DNA of 60,560 nt from an uncultured Bacteroidales bacterium (lineage in GTDB: Bacteria > Bacteroidota > Bacteroidia > Bacteroidales > Paludibacteraceae), in NCBI GenBank assembly GCA_902771935.1, contig CACXYM010000009.1, positions 1 through 60,560 of the forward strand, read 5' to 3'. Below the pieces are notes generated by a model that was given only the letters and a program-made list of their open reading frames with translations, was not told the origin of the DNA and ran no database searches. Below, piece by piece: positions 24,683 to 32,831 of this stretch (position 1 is its first letter; the number at the start of each line of letters is the position of its first letter). Made by a program: the position numbers and the translations under genes.

Positions 24683-25903
24683 ATGCTGAAAGGCAAGCAC
24701 ATAGTTGTTGGTATAAGCGGCGGAATAGCTGCTTATAAAATCCCCGAATTGATACGTTTATTACGCAAGGAGGGTGCTGAAGTGAAAGTGACGACCACCA
24801 AGAATGCCTTGGAGTTCGTCACTGAGCTTACTTTGCAGACTCTTAGTGGTTATAAGGTGTATTCGGATGTTTTTGCGGCTATTAATGAGCATTCGACGGA
24901 ACATATTTCTTTGCCGGACTGGGCGGATGCGATGATTATAGCTCCTGCGACGGCGAATGTGCTTGGCAAGATGGCTAACGGCATAGCAGATGATGCGTTA
25001 ACGACCACTTTCTGCGCGATGCGTAAGCCTGTGGTTATTGCCCCTGCGATGAACGACAAGATGTACGCCTGTCCTGCTACGCAGGAAGCGATGCGTCGTT
25101 TGTCGGAGTGGGATAATGTGACAATGCTTGATTGTGCTGAAGGCGAATTGGCTTGCGGCACAACGGGTAAGGGTCGAATGCAGGAAGTGGATGTGTTGGT
25201 AGAGGCTGTGCGTTATGCGCTATCGGATAAGGACTTAGCGGGTCAACGTGTGCTCATAACTTCGGGTCCGACGCAGGAAGCTATTGACCCGGTTCGATAT
25301 TTGACTAATCGCTCAAGTGGCAAGCAGGGCAATGCACTTGCAATCAGTTGCTGGCGTCGAGGTGCGGAAGTGCTATTTGTAACAGGCCCGAGTGCTATTG
25401 AACCTCGTTTTCCGTTGTTTTTCGGACAAGCGCAAAAAGTGCGCAAGGTCAGCGTAACCTCTGCTGCGGAAATGGCCCAACAAACGATGCATTCTTTTGC
25501 TGATTGTGATGTGGCTATTTTGTGTGCTGCTGTAGCGGATTTTACTCCGGCGGAAGTAGCGGCAGAGAAGATTAAGAAGCAAGTTGGTCAGAAAGAGATG
25601 ACGTTGACTTTGACAACCACGACCGATATTGCTGCTGCTTTGGGCGAAGCCAAACGTGACGATCAGAAGCTTGTAGGTTTTGCTTTGGAGACCTGTGAGG
25701 CAGAAAAGCATGCTCTTTGCAAGTTGAAAAGCAAACGTTTGGATTTGATTGTTCTCAATTCGTTGCAGGACAAGGGCGCAGGTTTTGGCGTTGACACGAA
25801 TAAGGTGACTTTGTTGTTTGCTAATGGTACAAAAAAAGATGTCCCCCTTCAGTCGAAGGAAGACATCGCCGATTCAATCGTTGATTCGATTATCCTTTTG
25901 TAA
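24683..25903 (+). CDS. coaBC: Bifunctional phosphopantothenoylcysteine decarboxylase / phosphopantothenate-cysteine ligase
   Basis: A 406-residue enzyme for two steps of coenzyme A synthesis. The CoaC part comes first: VGISGGIAAYKIPELIRLLR (FMN-binding HFCD fold), the catalytic-histidine block EHISLPDWADAMIIAPATAN and PAMNDKMY, with cysteine loop CGTTGKGRM. The CoaB part starts near residue 190: ITSGPTQEAIDPVRYLTNRS, then AAVADFTP and the C-terminal LDLIVLNSLQDKGAGFG. The last 14 nt overlap the convergent DUF3276 gene. Confidence 0.95.
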   Translation: MLKGKHIVVGISGGIAAYKIPELIRLLRKEGAEVKVTTTKNALEFVTELTLQTLSGYKVYSDVFAAINEHSTEHISLPDWADAMIIAPATANVLGKMANGIADDALTTTFCAMRKPVVIAPAMNDKMYACPATQEAMRRLSEWDNVTMLDCAEGELACGTTGKGRMQEVDVLVEAVRYALSDKDLAGQRVLITSGPTQEAIDPVRYLTNRSSGKQGNALAISCWRRGAEVLFVTGPSAIEPRFPLFFGQAQKVRKVSVTSAAEMAQQTMHSFADCDVAILCAAVADFTPAEVAAEKIKKQVGQKEMTLTLTTTTDIAAALGEAKRDDQKLVGFALETCEAEKHALCKLKSKRLDLIVLNSLQDKGAGFGVDTNKVTLLFANGTKKDVPLQSKEDIADSIVDSIILL

Positions 25904-26276
25904 AGCGGCTGAATAATCCGCGTCGAGGTTTTTCCTCTTCTTGTGCCACCTCTTCTACTTTTTCTTCGGCATGTTCCGGTTCGAAAGCTTGACGCTCTTC
26001 GATGTCCCCGAGTTGTCCTTTGATGTAACTGATAACATCTTCCAGTCCCTCCATAAAGTGTGCAAAATCCTCTTTGTAAAGGAAGACTTTATGTTTTTCG
26101 AATTGAGGCGCTTCGTCTTCTCCTGCTGCTTTCCTCTTACTCTCTGTGATACACAGATACAAATCTTCGTTGCGCGCTTTCTTTACGTCTAAGTAATAGA
26201 TTCGCTTCCCTGCTTTGACCGCGTGTGAGTATACGATTTCGGGCTCTCTGCGGTCTTCATTTCTTCTCTCTTGCAT
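25890..26276 (-). CDS. DUF3276 (PUR-alpha-like) protein
   Basis: A 128-residue soluble protein of DUF3276, a Bacteroidetes family with a PUR-alpha-like nucleic-acid-binding fold. The core is SHAVKAGKRIYYLDVKKARN, then LYLCITESKRK and HKVFLYKEDFAHFMEGLEDV. The C-terminus is an acidic, glutamate-rich tail ending GLFSRFTKG. Start ATG 26276 (MQERRNEDRR) is set by the promoter at 26309-26339; a longer frame would begin inside the promoter. It faces nusB across interleaved promoters and its 3' end overlaps coaBC by 14 nt. Confidence 0.9.
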   Translation of the reverse strand: MQERRNEDRREPEIVYSHAVKAGKRIYYLDVKKARNEDLYLCITESKRKAAGEDEAPQFEKHKVFLYKEDFAHFMEGLEDVISYIKGQLGDIEERQAFEPEHAEEKVEEVAQEEEKPRRGLFSRFTKG

Positions 26277-26308
26277 AATAAAAACTATTTTTGTTTTAAA
26301 AATCGCCA

Positions 26309-26339
26309 CAAAAGTAGTACTTTTTTTGTATATATCAAA
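26309..26339 (-). promoter_or_regulatory. Promoter of DUF3276 gene, interleaved with the nusB promoter
   Basis: On the minus strand TTTG (26336-26339), 19 nt and TACTTTTG (26309-26316). Its -33 element lies inside the spacer of the oppositely directed nusB promoter. Confidence 0.75.
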
Positions 26340-26356
26340 AAAAAAGTGTAATTTTG
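26325..26356 (+). promoter_or_regulatory. Promoter of nusB, interleaved with the DUF3276 promoter
   Basis: TTTG (26325-26328), 20 nt and TAATTTTG (26349-26356). The near-palindromic TTTGTATATATCAAA (26325-26339) supplies the -33 elements for both directions, so two polymerases could not bind at once. Confidence 0.78.
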
Positions 26357-26381
26357 CGCGCAATTTTTATAAAATGTGACA

Positions 26382-27335
26382 ATGATAACGAGAAGTTTAG
26401 TTCGTACACGCACGATTCAGACCTTATTTGCGTATTATCAATGTGGAGACAAGACTCCGACGACGGCTCGCAAAGAGTTGCTTCGCAGTTTTTCGGATAC
26501 GTATAGTTTATACATGGTGCTGCTTGATTTTGTGAATGAGTTAACGACATATGCGCAAAATCAGATTACAGAGATGGAGCAGCGTGCGCGTTTTACTCAC
26601 AAGGCTTTTACTCCGAACCGACGTTTCGCGGACAACCGTTTTGCGCAGCAGGTGTTTGAGAATCGCATGCTGCGTCATTATGTGGATGCGCAGCATTTAA
26701 GTTGGGAAGCGGGTCAATCAGCAGTGGAGGCTGTGTATAATCAGTTGGTGGCGATGCCGTTTTATCAGGATTATCTGAAAGCGGATGATTGTACGTATGA
26801 AGACGACAAGGCTATATGGCGTAAGATTTGTACGGAGTTGCTGCCGGATAATGCGGAGTTATTGGGTGGTCTGGAAGAGATGGAAATAGCGTTGGACGAG
26901 CAGAACTGGCAGACGGATTTGGATTATGTACTGAGTTTCGTTGTGAAGACCATCAGGCGTTTCCGCGAAGAGAATGGTGCGGACCAAGAGTTGCTGCAGA
27001 TGTTTGATCATGAGGATGAATTGCAGTTTGCTCAGGACTTGCTTTCGCGTTCTATTGAGCATCGCGAAGAGTGTCTGGAGTTGATACATGGTCATTTGAA
27101 GAACTGGACAGCGGACCGACTCGCTTTTATGGATGTTGTCATTTTGCAAACGGCTTTGACGGAAATTATGTATTTTCCGGAGATAGCACTCGAAGTGAGT
27201 CTCAATGAGTATATTGAGTTGGCGAAAGACTACTCCGGTGACAAGAGTTATATCTTCATCAATGGTATATTAAATGAGATTTTGCATGACTTGAAGCGGC
27301 AAAACAAATTGCTGAAGGCCATGACAATCAGGTAA
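26382..27335 (+). CDS. nusB: Transcription antitermination factor NusB, long Bacteroidetes form
   Basis: A 317-residue protein, about twice the length of E. coli NusB but usual for Bacteroidetes. The NusB fold is at the C-terminus: KNWTADRLAFMDVVILQTAL, ALEVSLNEYIELAKDYSGDK and SYIFINGILNEIL. The N-terminal half (MITRSLVRTRTIQTLFAYYQ) repeats the start of the domain and carries an insert of unknown use. NusB helps antitermination on rRNA operons with NusE. ATG 26382 is favoured over GTG 26376. It begins a long co-directional chain that runs to tamB at 40295. Confidence 0.9.
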   Translation: MITRSLVRTRTIQTLFAYYQCGDKTPTTARKELLRSFSDTYSLYMVLLDFVNELTTYAQNQITEMEQRARFTHKAFTPNRRFADNRFAQQVFENRMLRHYVDAQHLSWEAGQSAVEAVYNQLVAMPFYQDYLKADDCTYEDDKAIWRKICTELLPDNAELLGGLEEMEIALDEQNWQTDLDYVLSFVVKTIRRFREENGADQELLQMFDHEDELQFAQDLLSRSIEHREECLELIHGHLKNWTADRLAFMDVVILQTALTEIMYFPEIALEVSLNEYIELAKDYSGDKSYIFINGILNEILHDLKRQNKLLKAMTIR

Positions 27336-27392
27336 CAATCAGGATAATATCTAACGAATAACTAACGATTAACTAACAAATAACTAAACATT

Positions 27393-27746
27393 ATGTTGAA
27401 TTTCATTTTATTGCAAGACGCGGCAGCAGCTGCCGGTCAACAACAAGGAAACAGTTGGTCTTTCTGGATCATGATGTTGCTTATCTTTGTAGTATTCTAT
27501 TTCTTTATGATTCGTCCTCAGACGAAGAAACAGAAGGAGTTGCAGAAGCAGCGTGACGCCATGAAGAAAGGCGACAAGGTGATTACAGCAGGTGGTATCT
27601 ACGGTGAGATTAAGGAAGTGCAGGATAATGCGCTTATTATCACTATTGCTAAGGATGTGACCATCAAGGTGGATAAAGGCAGTGTTTACGCTTCTGCCGA
27701 AGATGCTCAACAAGCGCCGAAAGATGCTGCGCAAGATAAGAAATAG
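27393..27746 (+). CDS. yajC: Preprotein translocase accessory subunit YajC
   Basis: A 117-residue inner-membrane protein associated with SecDF. One transmembrane helix (SFWIMMLLIFVVFYFFMI) is followed by RPQTKKQKELQKQRD and KGDKVITAGGIYGEIKEVQD, which are diagnostic. The charged tail is rich in alanine, lysine and glutamine. It is 57 nt after nusB, and its last 23 nt overlap the start of cdaR. No secDF is in the window. Confidence 0.93.
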   Translation: MLNFILLQDAAAAAGQQQGNSWSFWIMMLLIFVVFYFFMIRPQTKKQKELQKQRDAMKKGDKVITAGGIYGEIKEVQDNALIITIAKDVTIKVDKGSVYASAEDAQQAPKDAAQDKK

Positions 27747-28683
27747 GTTCAGTGTTCGCGAGATATGCGTTTTTGCATGTTTCGTTGTGTTTGCATCGCT
27801 TATTTGGTATGCGCACGCGATGGGTTCTGTGCGTAGCACGATAGTGCCTGTGGCAGTAACGTATAGTGGAGTGCCGGGTGATGTGTTATTGTCGGATAGT
27901 ATTCCGACGACTATTCATTTGGAACTGCGCGATGCGGGCCGACGACTTAAGTTGTATGGCACTAACCCGCTGACATTTTCGTTTAATATAGGTGAACAGA
28001 TTAAGGGCGAGAGTGGTTCTATTGTGCTGTCGGCGGATGTGATACATCACGCGGTTAACAGTTTGCTGCAAGGAACAACGAAGTTGCAATCAATCACTCC
28101 GGAGCAGATTAGTGGAACGTATACTCGTCAGCACAGCAAAAGAGTGCCAGTCCGCTTGGTGGCGGATATTACTACTGCGCCTCAGCATCAGATAGTAGGA
28201 CGACCAGTGTTGCAAACGGAGGAAGTTACCATTTATGGCAGTTTGGAACAACTGAGCCAAGTGGATTCGGTTGCTACTCAGGTGCTTGTTCTGAAAGACG
28301 TGAAGGACTCGGTAGCGACTCGAGTGCGACTCGAAGATATTCCGGGCGTTCGGTTTGAGCAAGAAGACTTAGCAGTACTGGTTGTGACTGAACAGTTTAC
28401 GGAAAAAGTAGTGACAAAGTCCATTATTGCGAAGAATGTGCCGGAGAATGCCCACTTGCGGCTTTTTCCAGCAGAGGTGAGTGTGATGCTGCGAATAGGT
28501 GTAACTCACTTTAATGAAATAGACGAGAAAGATGTGGAAGTGAGTTGCGATTTTCCAATCAAGCCGACGGATAAACTGCCTTTGCATGTGACTTGTCGCA
28601 GTCCGTATGTGACTCTGACGCGATGCAATCCCGCAGCGGTAGAGTTTTTGATAGAACAAACAAAAAAAACTACTGACAAATGA
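27724..28683 (+). CDS. YbbR/CdaR-like domain protein
   Basis: A 319-residue membrane-anchored protein with YbbR-like beta repeats. A helix near the N-terminus (ICVFACFVVFASLIWYAHAM) is followed by two or three extracytoplasmic modules, including SVRSTIVPVAVTYSGVPGDV and KRVPVRLVADITTAPQHQIV with the YbbR GRPVLQTEEVTIYGS pattern. In Firmicutes such proteins (CdaR) control diadenylate cyclase; in Bacteroidetes the gene commonly sits after nusB and yajC. ATG 27724 overlaps yajC by 23 nt; the upstream ATGs in frame lie deeper inside yajC. The coaE gene that often follows in Bacteroides is absent. Confidence 0.82.
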   Translation: MLRKIRNRFSVREICVFACFVVFASLIWYAHAMGSVRSTIVPVAVTYSGVPGDVLLSDSIPTTIHLELRDAGRRLKLYGTNPLTFSFNIGEQIKGESGSIVLSADVIHHAVNSLLQGTTKLQSITPEQISGTYTRQHSKRVPVRLVADITTAPQHQIVGRPVLQTEEVTIYGSLEQLSQVDSVATQVLVLKDVKDSVATRVRLEDIPGVRFEQEDLAVLVVTEQFTEKVVTKSIIAKNVPENAHLRLFPAEVSVMLRIGVTHFNEIDEKDVEVSCDFPIKPTDKLPLHVTCRSPYVTLTRCNPAAVEFLIEQTKKTTDK

Positions 28684-29807
28684 AGAAAATACAAATGGTT
28701 GACCTGCAGACGCAGTACCAACATATAAAGTCTGAGATTGATAAGGGCATCGAAGAGGTGATTGCTTCAGCTGCTTTTATCAAAGGACCTAAAGTGGCTG
28801 CTTTTCAAGGTCATTTGGAGGAATACACCGGTGCAAAGCATGTGATAGCTGTAGGTAACGGAACCGATGCGTTGCAGATAGCTTTGATGGCTTTGGGCTT
28901 ACAACCTGGCGATGAGGTTATTACTCCAACGTTCACATTTATTGCTACTGCCGAGGTTGTGGCTTTATTAGGTCTGACGCCGGTTGTTGTAGATGTGGAG
29001 TGGGATACGATGAATATGTCCGTGGAGAGTATTCGCAAAGCAATAACGCCCAAGACAAAAGCTATTGTGCCTGTGCATCTATTCGGTCAATGTGCTGATA
29101 TGGAGGCTATTATGGCAATTGCTCGTGAGCATAATCTGTTTGTGGTGGAAGATGCGTGCCAGGCTATAGGTGCGAAGTATACTTTCCGCGACGGCACGAC
29201 AAAGCAAGCCGGCACAATAGGCCATATTGGTTGTACGAGTTTCTTCCCTTCGAAAAACTTAGGGTGTTATGGTGACGGGGGTGCTATCTTCACCAATGAT
29301 GACGAATTGGCAGAGAAGATGAAAGCTGTGGCTAATCATGGTTGCTTTGTAAGGTATCACCACGATTTTGTTGGAGTCAATTCTCGCCTGGATAGTATTC
29401 AAGCAGCGGTGTTGGACGCAAAGTTGCCGCATCTAGATGCATATATAGCATCTCGTCAACGTGCTGCAGCCTATTATGATAAGGCTTTTGCGAATAATGC
29501 GCATATTTTGACGCCGGGTCACCATAAGGCATCTACGCATGTGTATCACCAGTACACGTTGCGCTTGATAGGCGTGGATAGAGATGCCGTGCGCGAAGAG
29601 TTAGCGGCTCGGGGCATTCCGGCAATGATTTACTATCCAATCCCTTTGCATCTGCAGAAAGCATATCAAGACCCGCGTTATGTGCCGGGTGATTTCCCTG
29701 TGGCAGAAAAATTAGCGGCTTGTGTATTGTCGCTGCCGATGCACACAGAATTGGATGACGAACAATTGGAATACATTACGCGTAACGTATTGGATATTGT
29801 GAAATGA
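28680..29807 (+). CDS. DegT/DnrJ/EryC1/StrS family PLP sugar aminotransferase
   Basis: A 375-residue aminotransferase that transfers an amino group to a nucleotide-linked keto sugar. KKIQMVDLQTQYQHIKSEID is the typical start; VGNGTDALQIALMALGLQPG and PTFTFIATAEVV bind PLP; VEDACQAIGAKY holds the PLP aspartate; and SFFPSKNLGCYGDGGAI (about residue 190) has the Schiff-base lysine. The end reads YYPIPLHLQKAYQ, the WecE/WlbE pattern. There are no nucleotide-sugar epimerase genes beside it, so the sugar cannot be named. Its ATG overlaps the cdaR stop, and its own stop overlaps the rpoN start (ATGA), so all three are translationally linked. Confidence 0.92.
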   Translation: MKKIQMVDLQTQYQHIKSEIDKGIEEVIASAAFIKGPKVAAFQGHLEEYTGAKHVIAVGNGTDALQIALMALGLQPGDEVITPTFTFIATAEVVALLGLTPVVVDVEWDTMNMSVESIRKAITPKTKAIVPVHLFGQCADMEAIMAIAREHNLFVVEDACQAIGAKYTFRDGTTKQAGTIGHIGCTSFFPSKNLGCYGDGGAIFTNDDELAEKMKAVANHGCFVRYHHDFVGVNSRLDSIQAAVLDAKLPHLDAYIASRQRAAAYYDKAFANNAHILTPGHHKASTHVYHQYTLRLIGVDRDAVREELAARGIPAMIYYPIPLHLQKAYQDPRYVPGDFPVAEKLAACVLSLPMHTELDDEQLEYITRNVLDIVK

Positions 29808-31273
29808 GCAAACTGACGGTCACACAGCAACAGCGGCTACAGACTAAACTGACGCCGTCCCAGATTCAAGTAATCAAACTGCTTGAGTTGCCTTCGTGTG
29901 ACCTGCAGCAACGCATAAACGAAGAGTTGCAAGAGAATCCGGCATTGGAAGAAGGTCGCGATCCAGAAGAAGTGCGGGTGGAAAAAATGGAAGAGGAAGA
30001 TTTTTTGGAGGAAGACGACTATACCAATCCGTTGCAGAATGACGATTTCAACTACGATGACTATGTGAATGATGACGAGACACCGGACTACTTGTTACGC
30101 AATCCGAATTATTCAGCAGACCAGCCGTCTGAGGAGATACAATATTCAGGAAGCACATCGTTCACAGAATATCTCAAGCAGCAGATTTACCTGACAAAGA
30201 TGACGAAAGCTCAACGGCATATTGCCAAGTGGGTGTTGGGTAATATCGACGATGATGGTTTCCTGCGCAGGAAGGTGGAGCAGTTGGTTGATGATTTGGC
30301 ATTCCAAGAAGGGCTGAGTGTTTCTGACGAAGAAATGGCGAATATCGTTGACCAGATTAAGGAATTTGATCCGCCCGGAGTAGCTTCGTATGACTTGCAG
30401 GAGTGTTTGCTCAAGCAACTGCAGGCAAAACCGAATAGCGAAGCGAATGAGTTGGCACAGAAAATTCTGACACGTTGTTTTGAAGCATTCTCACGACATC
30501 GTTTTGACTACGTCAAGGCCAAACTGAATGTGGATGATGAATCATTTAAAGCGGCTGTCAATGAGATACTGCATCTGAATCAGAAGCCGGCGAACACGTT
30601 TACAGGTAATGCCTACGAGGGTAAGGCAACGTCGATTATTCCGGATTTCTTTGTGGAGAACCGTGACGGAGAGTTGATACTTACACTAAATACAGGCGAT
30701 GTATCCGAATTGCATGTAAGTCATGAGTATCAACAGATGCTCAAAGATCAAGCGCAGAATAAGTCCAAAGATAATAGGGCTGCGGCTTTGTTCCTGAAGG
30801 ATAAGATTAACTCGGCATACACGTTTATAGAGGCGATAAAGTTGCGTAACGAAACGCTCAAAAAGACTATGACAGCTATTCTGCAGCGGCAGGAGAGTTA
30901 TTTCTTGGAGGGTGATGAGTTAACGCTCAAACCGATGAAGATGCAGGATATCGCGGACGATACTGGTTACGATATTTCGACAATATCGCGTGTATGCAAC
31001 TCCAAATACGTGCAAACAGAGTTTGGCATTTTCCCGCTTAAACATTTCTTTGCGGAAGCGATGACCAATTCAGAAGGCGAAGAAGTATCGACGAGGGAAG
31101 TAAAAGATAAACTGTCCGAAATCATTGCAAATGAAGACAAGCAGAATCCTCTGACGGATGATGCCTTGGTGCAACTACTGACACAAGCCGGTTTTCCTAT
31201 TGCCCGTCGCACCGTGGCCAAGTATAGAGAACAATTGGATATCCCCGTTGCCCGTTTGCGCAAACAAGCATAA
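29804..31273 (+). CDS. rpoN: RNA polymerase sigma-54 factor
   Basis: A 489-residue sigma factor of the RpoN family. Region I is glutamine/leucine rich (LTPSQIQVIKLLELPSCDLQ), region II is acidic (EKMEEEDFLEEDD), and region III holds the core-binding part. The DNA-binding end includes the helix-turn-helix MQDIADDTGYDISTISRVCN and the RpoN box ARRTVAKYREQL near the C-terminus. Sigma-54 needs an AAA+ activator, and none is encoded here. Its start overlaps the aminotransferase stop by 4 nt, and the next gene begins directly after its stop codon. Confidence 0.96.
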   Translation: MSKLTVTQQQRLQTKLTPSQIQVIKLLELPSCDLQQRINEELQENPALEEGRDPEEVRVEKMEEEDFLEEDDYTNPLQNDDFNYDDYVNDDETPDYLLRNPNYSADQPSEEIQYSGSTSFTEYLKQQIYLTKMTKAQRHIAKWVLGNIDDDGFLRRKVEQLVDDLAFQEGLSVSDEEMANIVDQIKEFDPPGVASYDLQECLLKQLQAKPNSEANELAQKILTRCFEAFSRHRFDYVKAKLNVDDESFKAAVNEILHLNQKPANTFTGNAYEGKATSIIPDFFVENRDGELILTLNTGDVSELHVSHEYQQMLKDQAQNKSKDNRAAALFLKDKINSAYTFIEAIKLRNETLKKTMTAILQRQESYFLEGDELTLKPMKMQDIADDTGYDISTISRVCNSKYVQTEFGIFPLKHFFAEAMTNSEGEEVSTREVKDKLSEIIANEDKQNPLTDDALVQLLTQAGFPIARRTVAKYREQLDIPVARLRKQA

Positions 31274-31912
31274 ATGAAACGATTGCCTTACATATTGTCC
31301 ATGACATTGAGTGGCGTTTTGCACCCACTCTTTATGCCTACTTATGGGATTCTGATATATTGCATTGCTTTTTCCCATTTACAGGTGACTCTACCGACCG
31401 CATATTGGCTGGTGGCATGTATAGGCACGTTCTTTATGACTGCATTGATACCGCTATCGCTAATGATTTTCCGTCGTTTGCGTGGCGATATAAGCGATAT
31501 CAGCATATCCAAAGCTTCTGAGCGAACGCCAATCTACTTATATACAATTATTTGTTATGCTTTTTGGGGGTACTTTCTGTATAAGGTAATTTATTCTCCG
31601 TTTTTGTGTGTTATTGGCGTAAGTGCAACTATCTCTTTAGCGTTGGTGTTGCTGATTAACCATCGTTGGAAGATTTCGGCGCACTTGACGGGTCTTGGCG
31701 GCTTGTTAGGCGGTATTCTGGCTTATACCTATAATTACACTTTGCCATTGCCGATAGTGGCCATATCCATTGTTCTCGCGCTGGCATTGGCTCTTATGTA
31801 CGCGCGCCTGTACTTGGATGCGCACACGCCGATGCAGGTGATTGCAGGCTTCCTCTTAGGTATTATAATGACTTTTACACCAACCTATATAATTGCTACG
31901 CTACATGTTTAA
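31274..31912 (+). CDS. PAP2-like integral membrane protein
   Basis: A 212-residue protein with about six transmembrane helices. The late blocks HRWKISAHLTGLGGLLGG and ARLYLDAHTPMQVIAGFLLG resemble the PSGH and SRxYLGxHxPxDV motifs of phosphatidic-acid phosphatase type 2 proteins, with His in both. The first PAP2 motif (KxxxxxxRP) is only partly recognisable as ISKASERTP. So it is a member or a diverged relative of PAP2; lipid or isoprenoid phosphate hydrolysis is possible. It begins right after the rpoN stop and its end overlaps the DUF4105 frame. Confidence 0.75.
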   Translation: MKRLPYILSMTLSGVLHPLFMPTYGILIYCIAFSHLQVTLPTAYWLVACIGTFFMTALIPLSLMIFRRLRGDISDISISKASERTPIYLYTIICYAFWGYFLYKVIYSPFLCVIGVSATISLALVLLINHRWKISAHLTGLGGLLGGILAYTYNYTLPLPIVAISIVLALALALMYARLYLDAHTPMQVIAGFLLGIIMTFTPTYIIATLHV

Positions 31913-32831
31913 GTTACTCGTCATATATATATCGCTTCTCACGTGCAGTCCCGGGCAGGAACTGTATTCGCGTTACGGACATACCGCTATTCGTGTGCAA
32001 GACACCGAAAAACATGCAGATTTCGTATTCAACTATGGCACGTTTACTTTTAATACGGACCATTTTTATTGGAAGTTTGTGAAAGGCGAAACATATTATC
32101 AGTTAGGCATAGACCCAATGACTTGGTTTGTGGAAGAGAATAGTTTAGAGGGGCGTACAATTTATGAGCAGCCGCTTAATCTAACTGAGGAACAATCGCA
32201 AGCCGTTGTAGAGGCATTGTGGACCAATTTCCGACCGGAGAATAGGTCGTACCTATATAATTTTGTCTTTGACAATTGTGCAACTCGCCCATATTATTTG
32301 CTCAAGCAAGTTTTGAACGATTCGATTTACTCAAGTTATTCGGAGTGGGAAGATGTGACTTATCGAGAGTACATTCAGCATTACACCGGAAAGGATTCAT
32401 GGGAGGATTTTGCCATCAACATGATATTCGGTCCGCGTGCTGACCAACCAATGCGTAATGAGGATAGACTTTTTATGCCCGAAGCATTGATGTTCTTTAT
32501 GCAAGATGCGACATTGGCTGATGGTACGCCGTTGGTGAAGGATAGCTCGATAGCGCCTTTCGTTATTGCTCCTACCCCTTGGTATAAGACGTGGTACGTA
32601 GGACTGGTCGCATTTATTATTTTCTTCCTCACTATCAGCCTGATTGATCTTAGACGTGACAAGTGGTCATGGTATGTGGATCTACCTTTTATTATCATTT
32701 ATGTGCTATTACTTGCCGTTGTTATATTTTTAACCTTTTTCTCCATCCATCCTTTGGTTGGCTTTAACTGGAGATTATTCTTATTCCCTGTGATACATTT
32801 ATGCTTAAGACTTATATACATAGTGCGCTAA
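31905..32831 (+). CDS. DUF4105 (Lnb-type) envelope protein
   Basis: A 308-residue protein. It starts MFKLLVIYISLLTCSPGQEL, a short export signal running into the family motif, followed by YSRYGHTAIRVQD, FVFNYGTFTFNT and FVFDNCATRPYYLL. These are the conserved histidine- and cysteine-containing blocks of DUF4105, thought to form a papain-like (NlpC/P60-type) active site. The C-terminus has three transmembrane helices (WYVGLVAFIIFFLTISLI and onward). It overlaps the PAP2-like gene at its start and the phosphatase gene by 31 nt at its end. A role in envelope lipid or peptide processing is inferred from family and neighbours. Confidence 0.85.
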   Translation: MFKLLVIYISLLTCSPGQELYSRYGHTAIRVQDTEKHADFVFNYGTFTFNTDHFYWKFVKGETYYQLGIDPMTWFVEENSLEGRTIYEQPLNLTEEQSQAVVEALWTNFRPENRSYLYNFVFDNCATRPYYLLKQVLNDSIYSSYSEWEDVTYREYIQHYTGKDSWEDFAINMIFGPRADQPMRNEDRLFMPEALMFFMQDATLADGTPLVKDSSIAPFVIAPTPWYKTWYVGLVAFIIFFLTISLIDLRRDKWSWYVDLPFIIIYVLLLAVVIFLTFFSIHPLVGFNWRLFLFPVIHLCLRLIYIVR

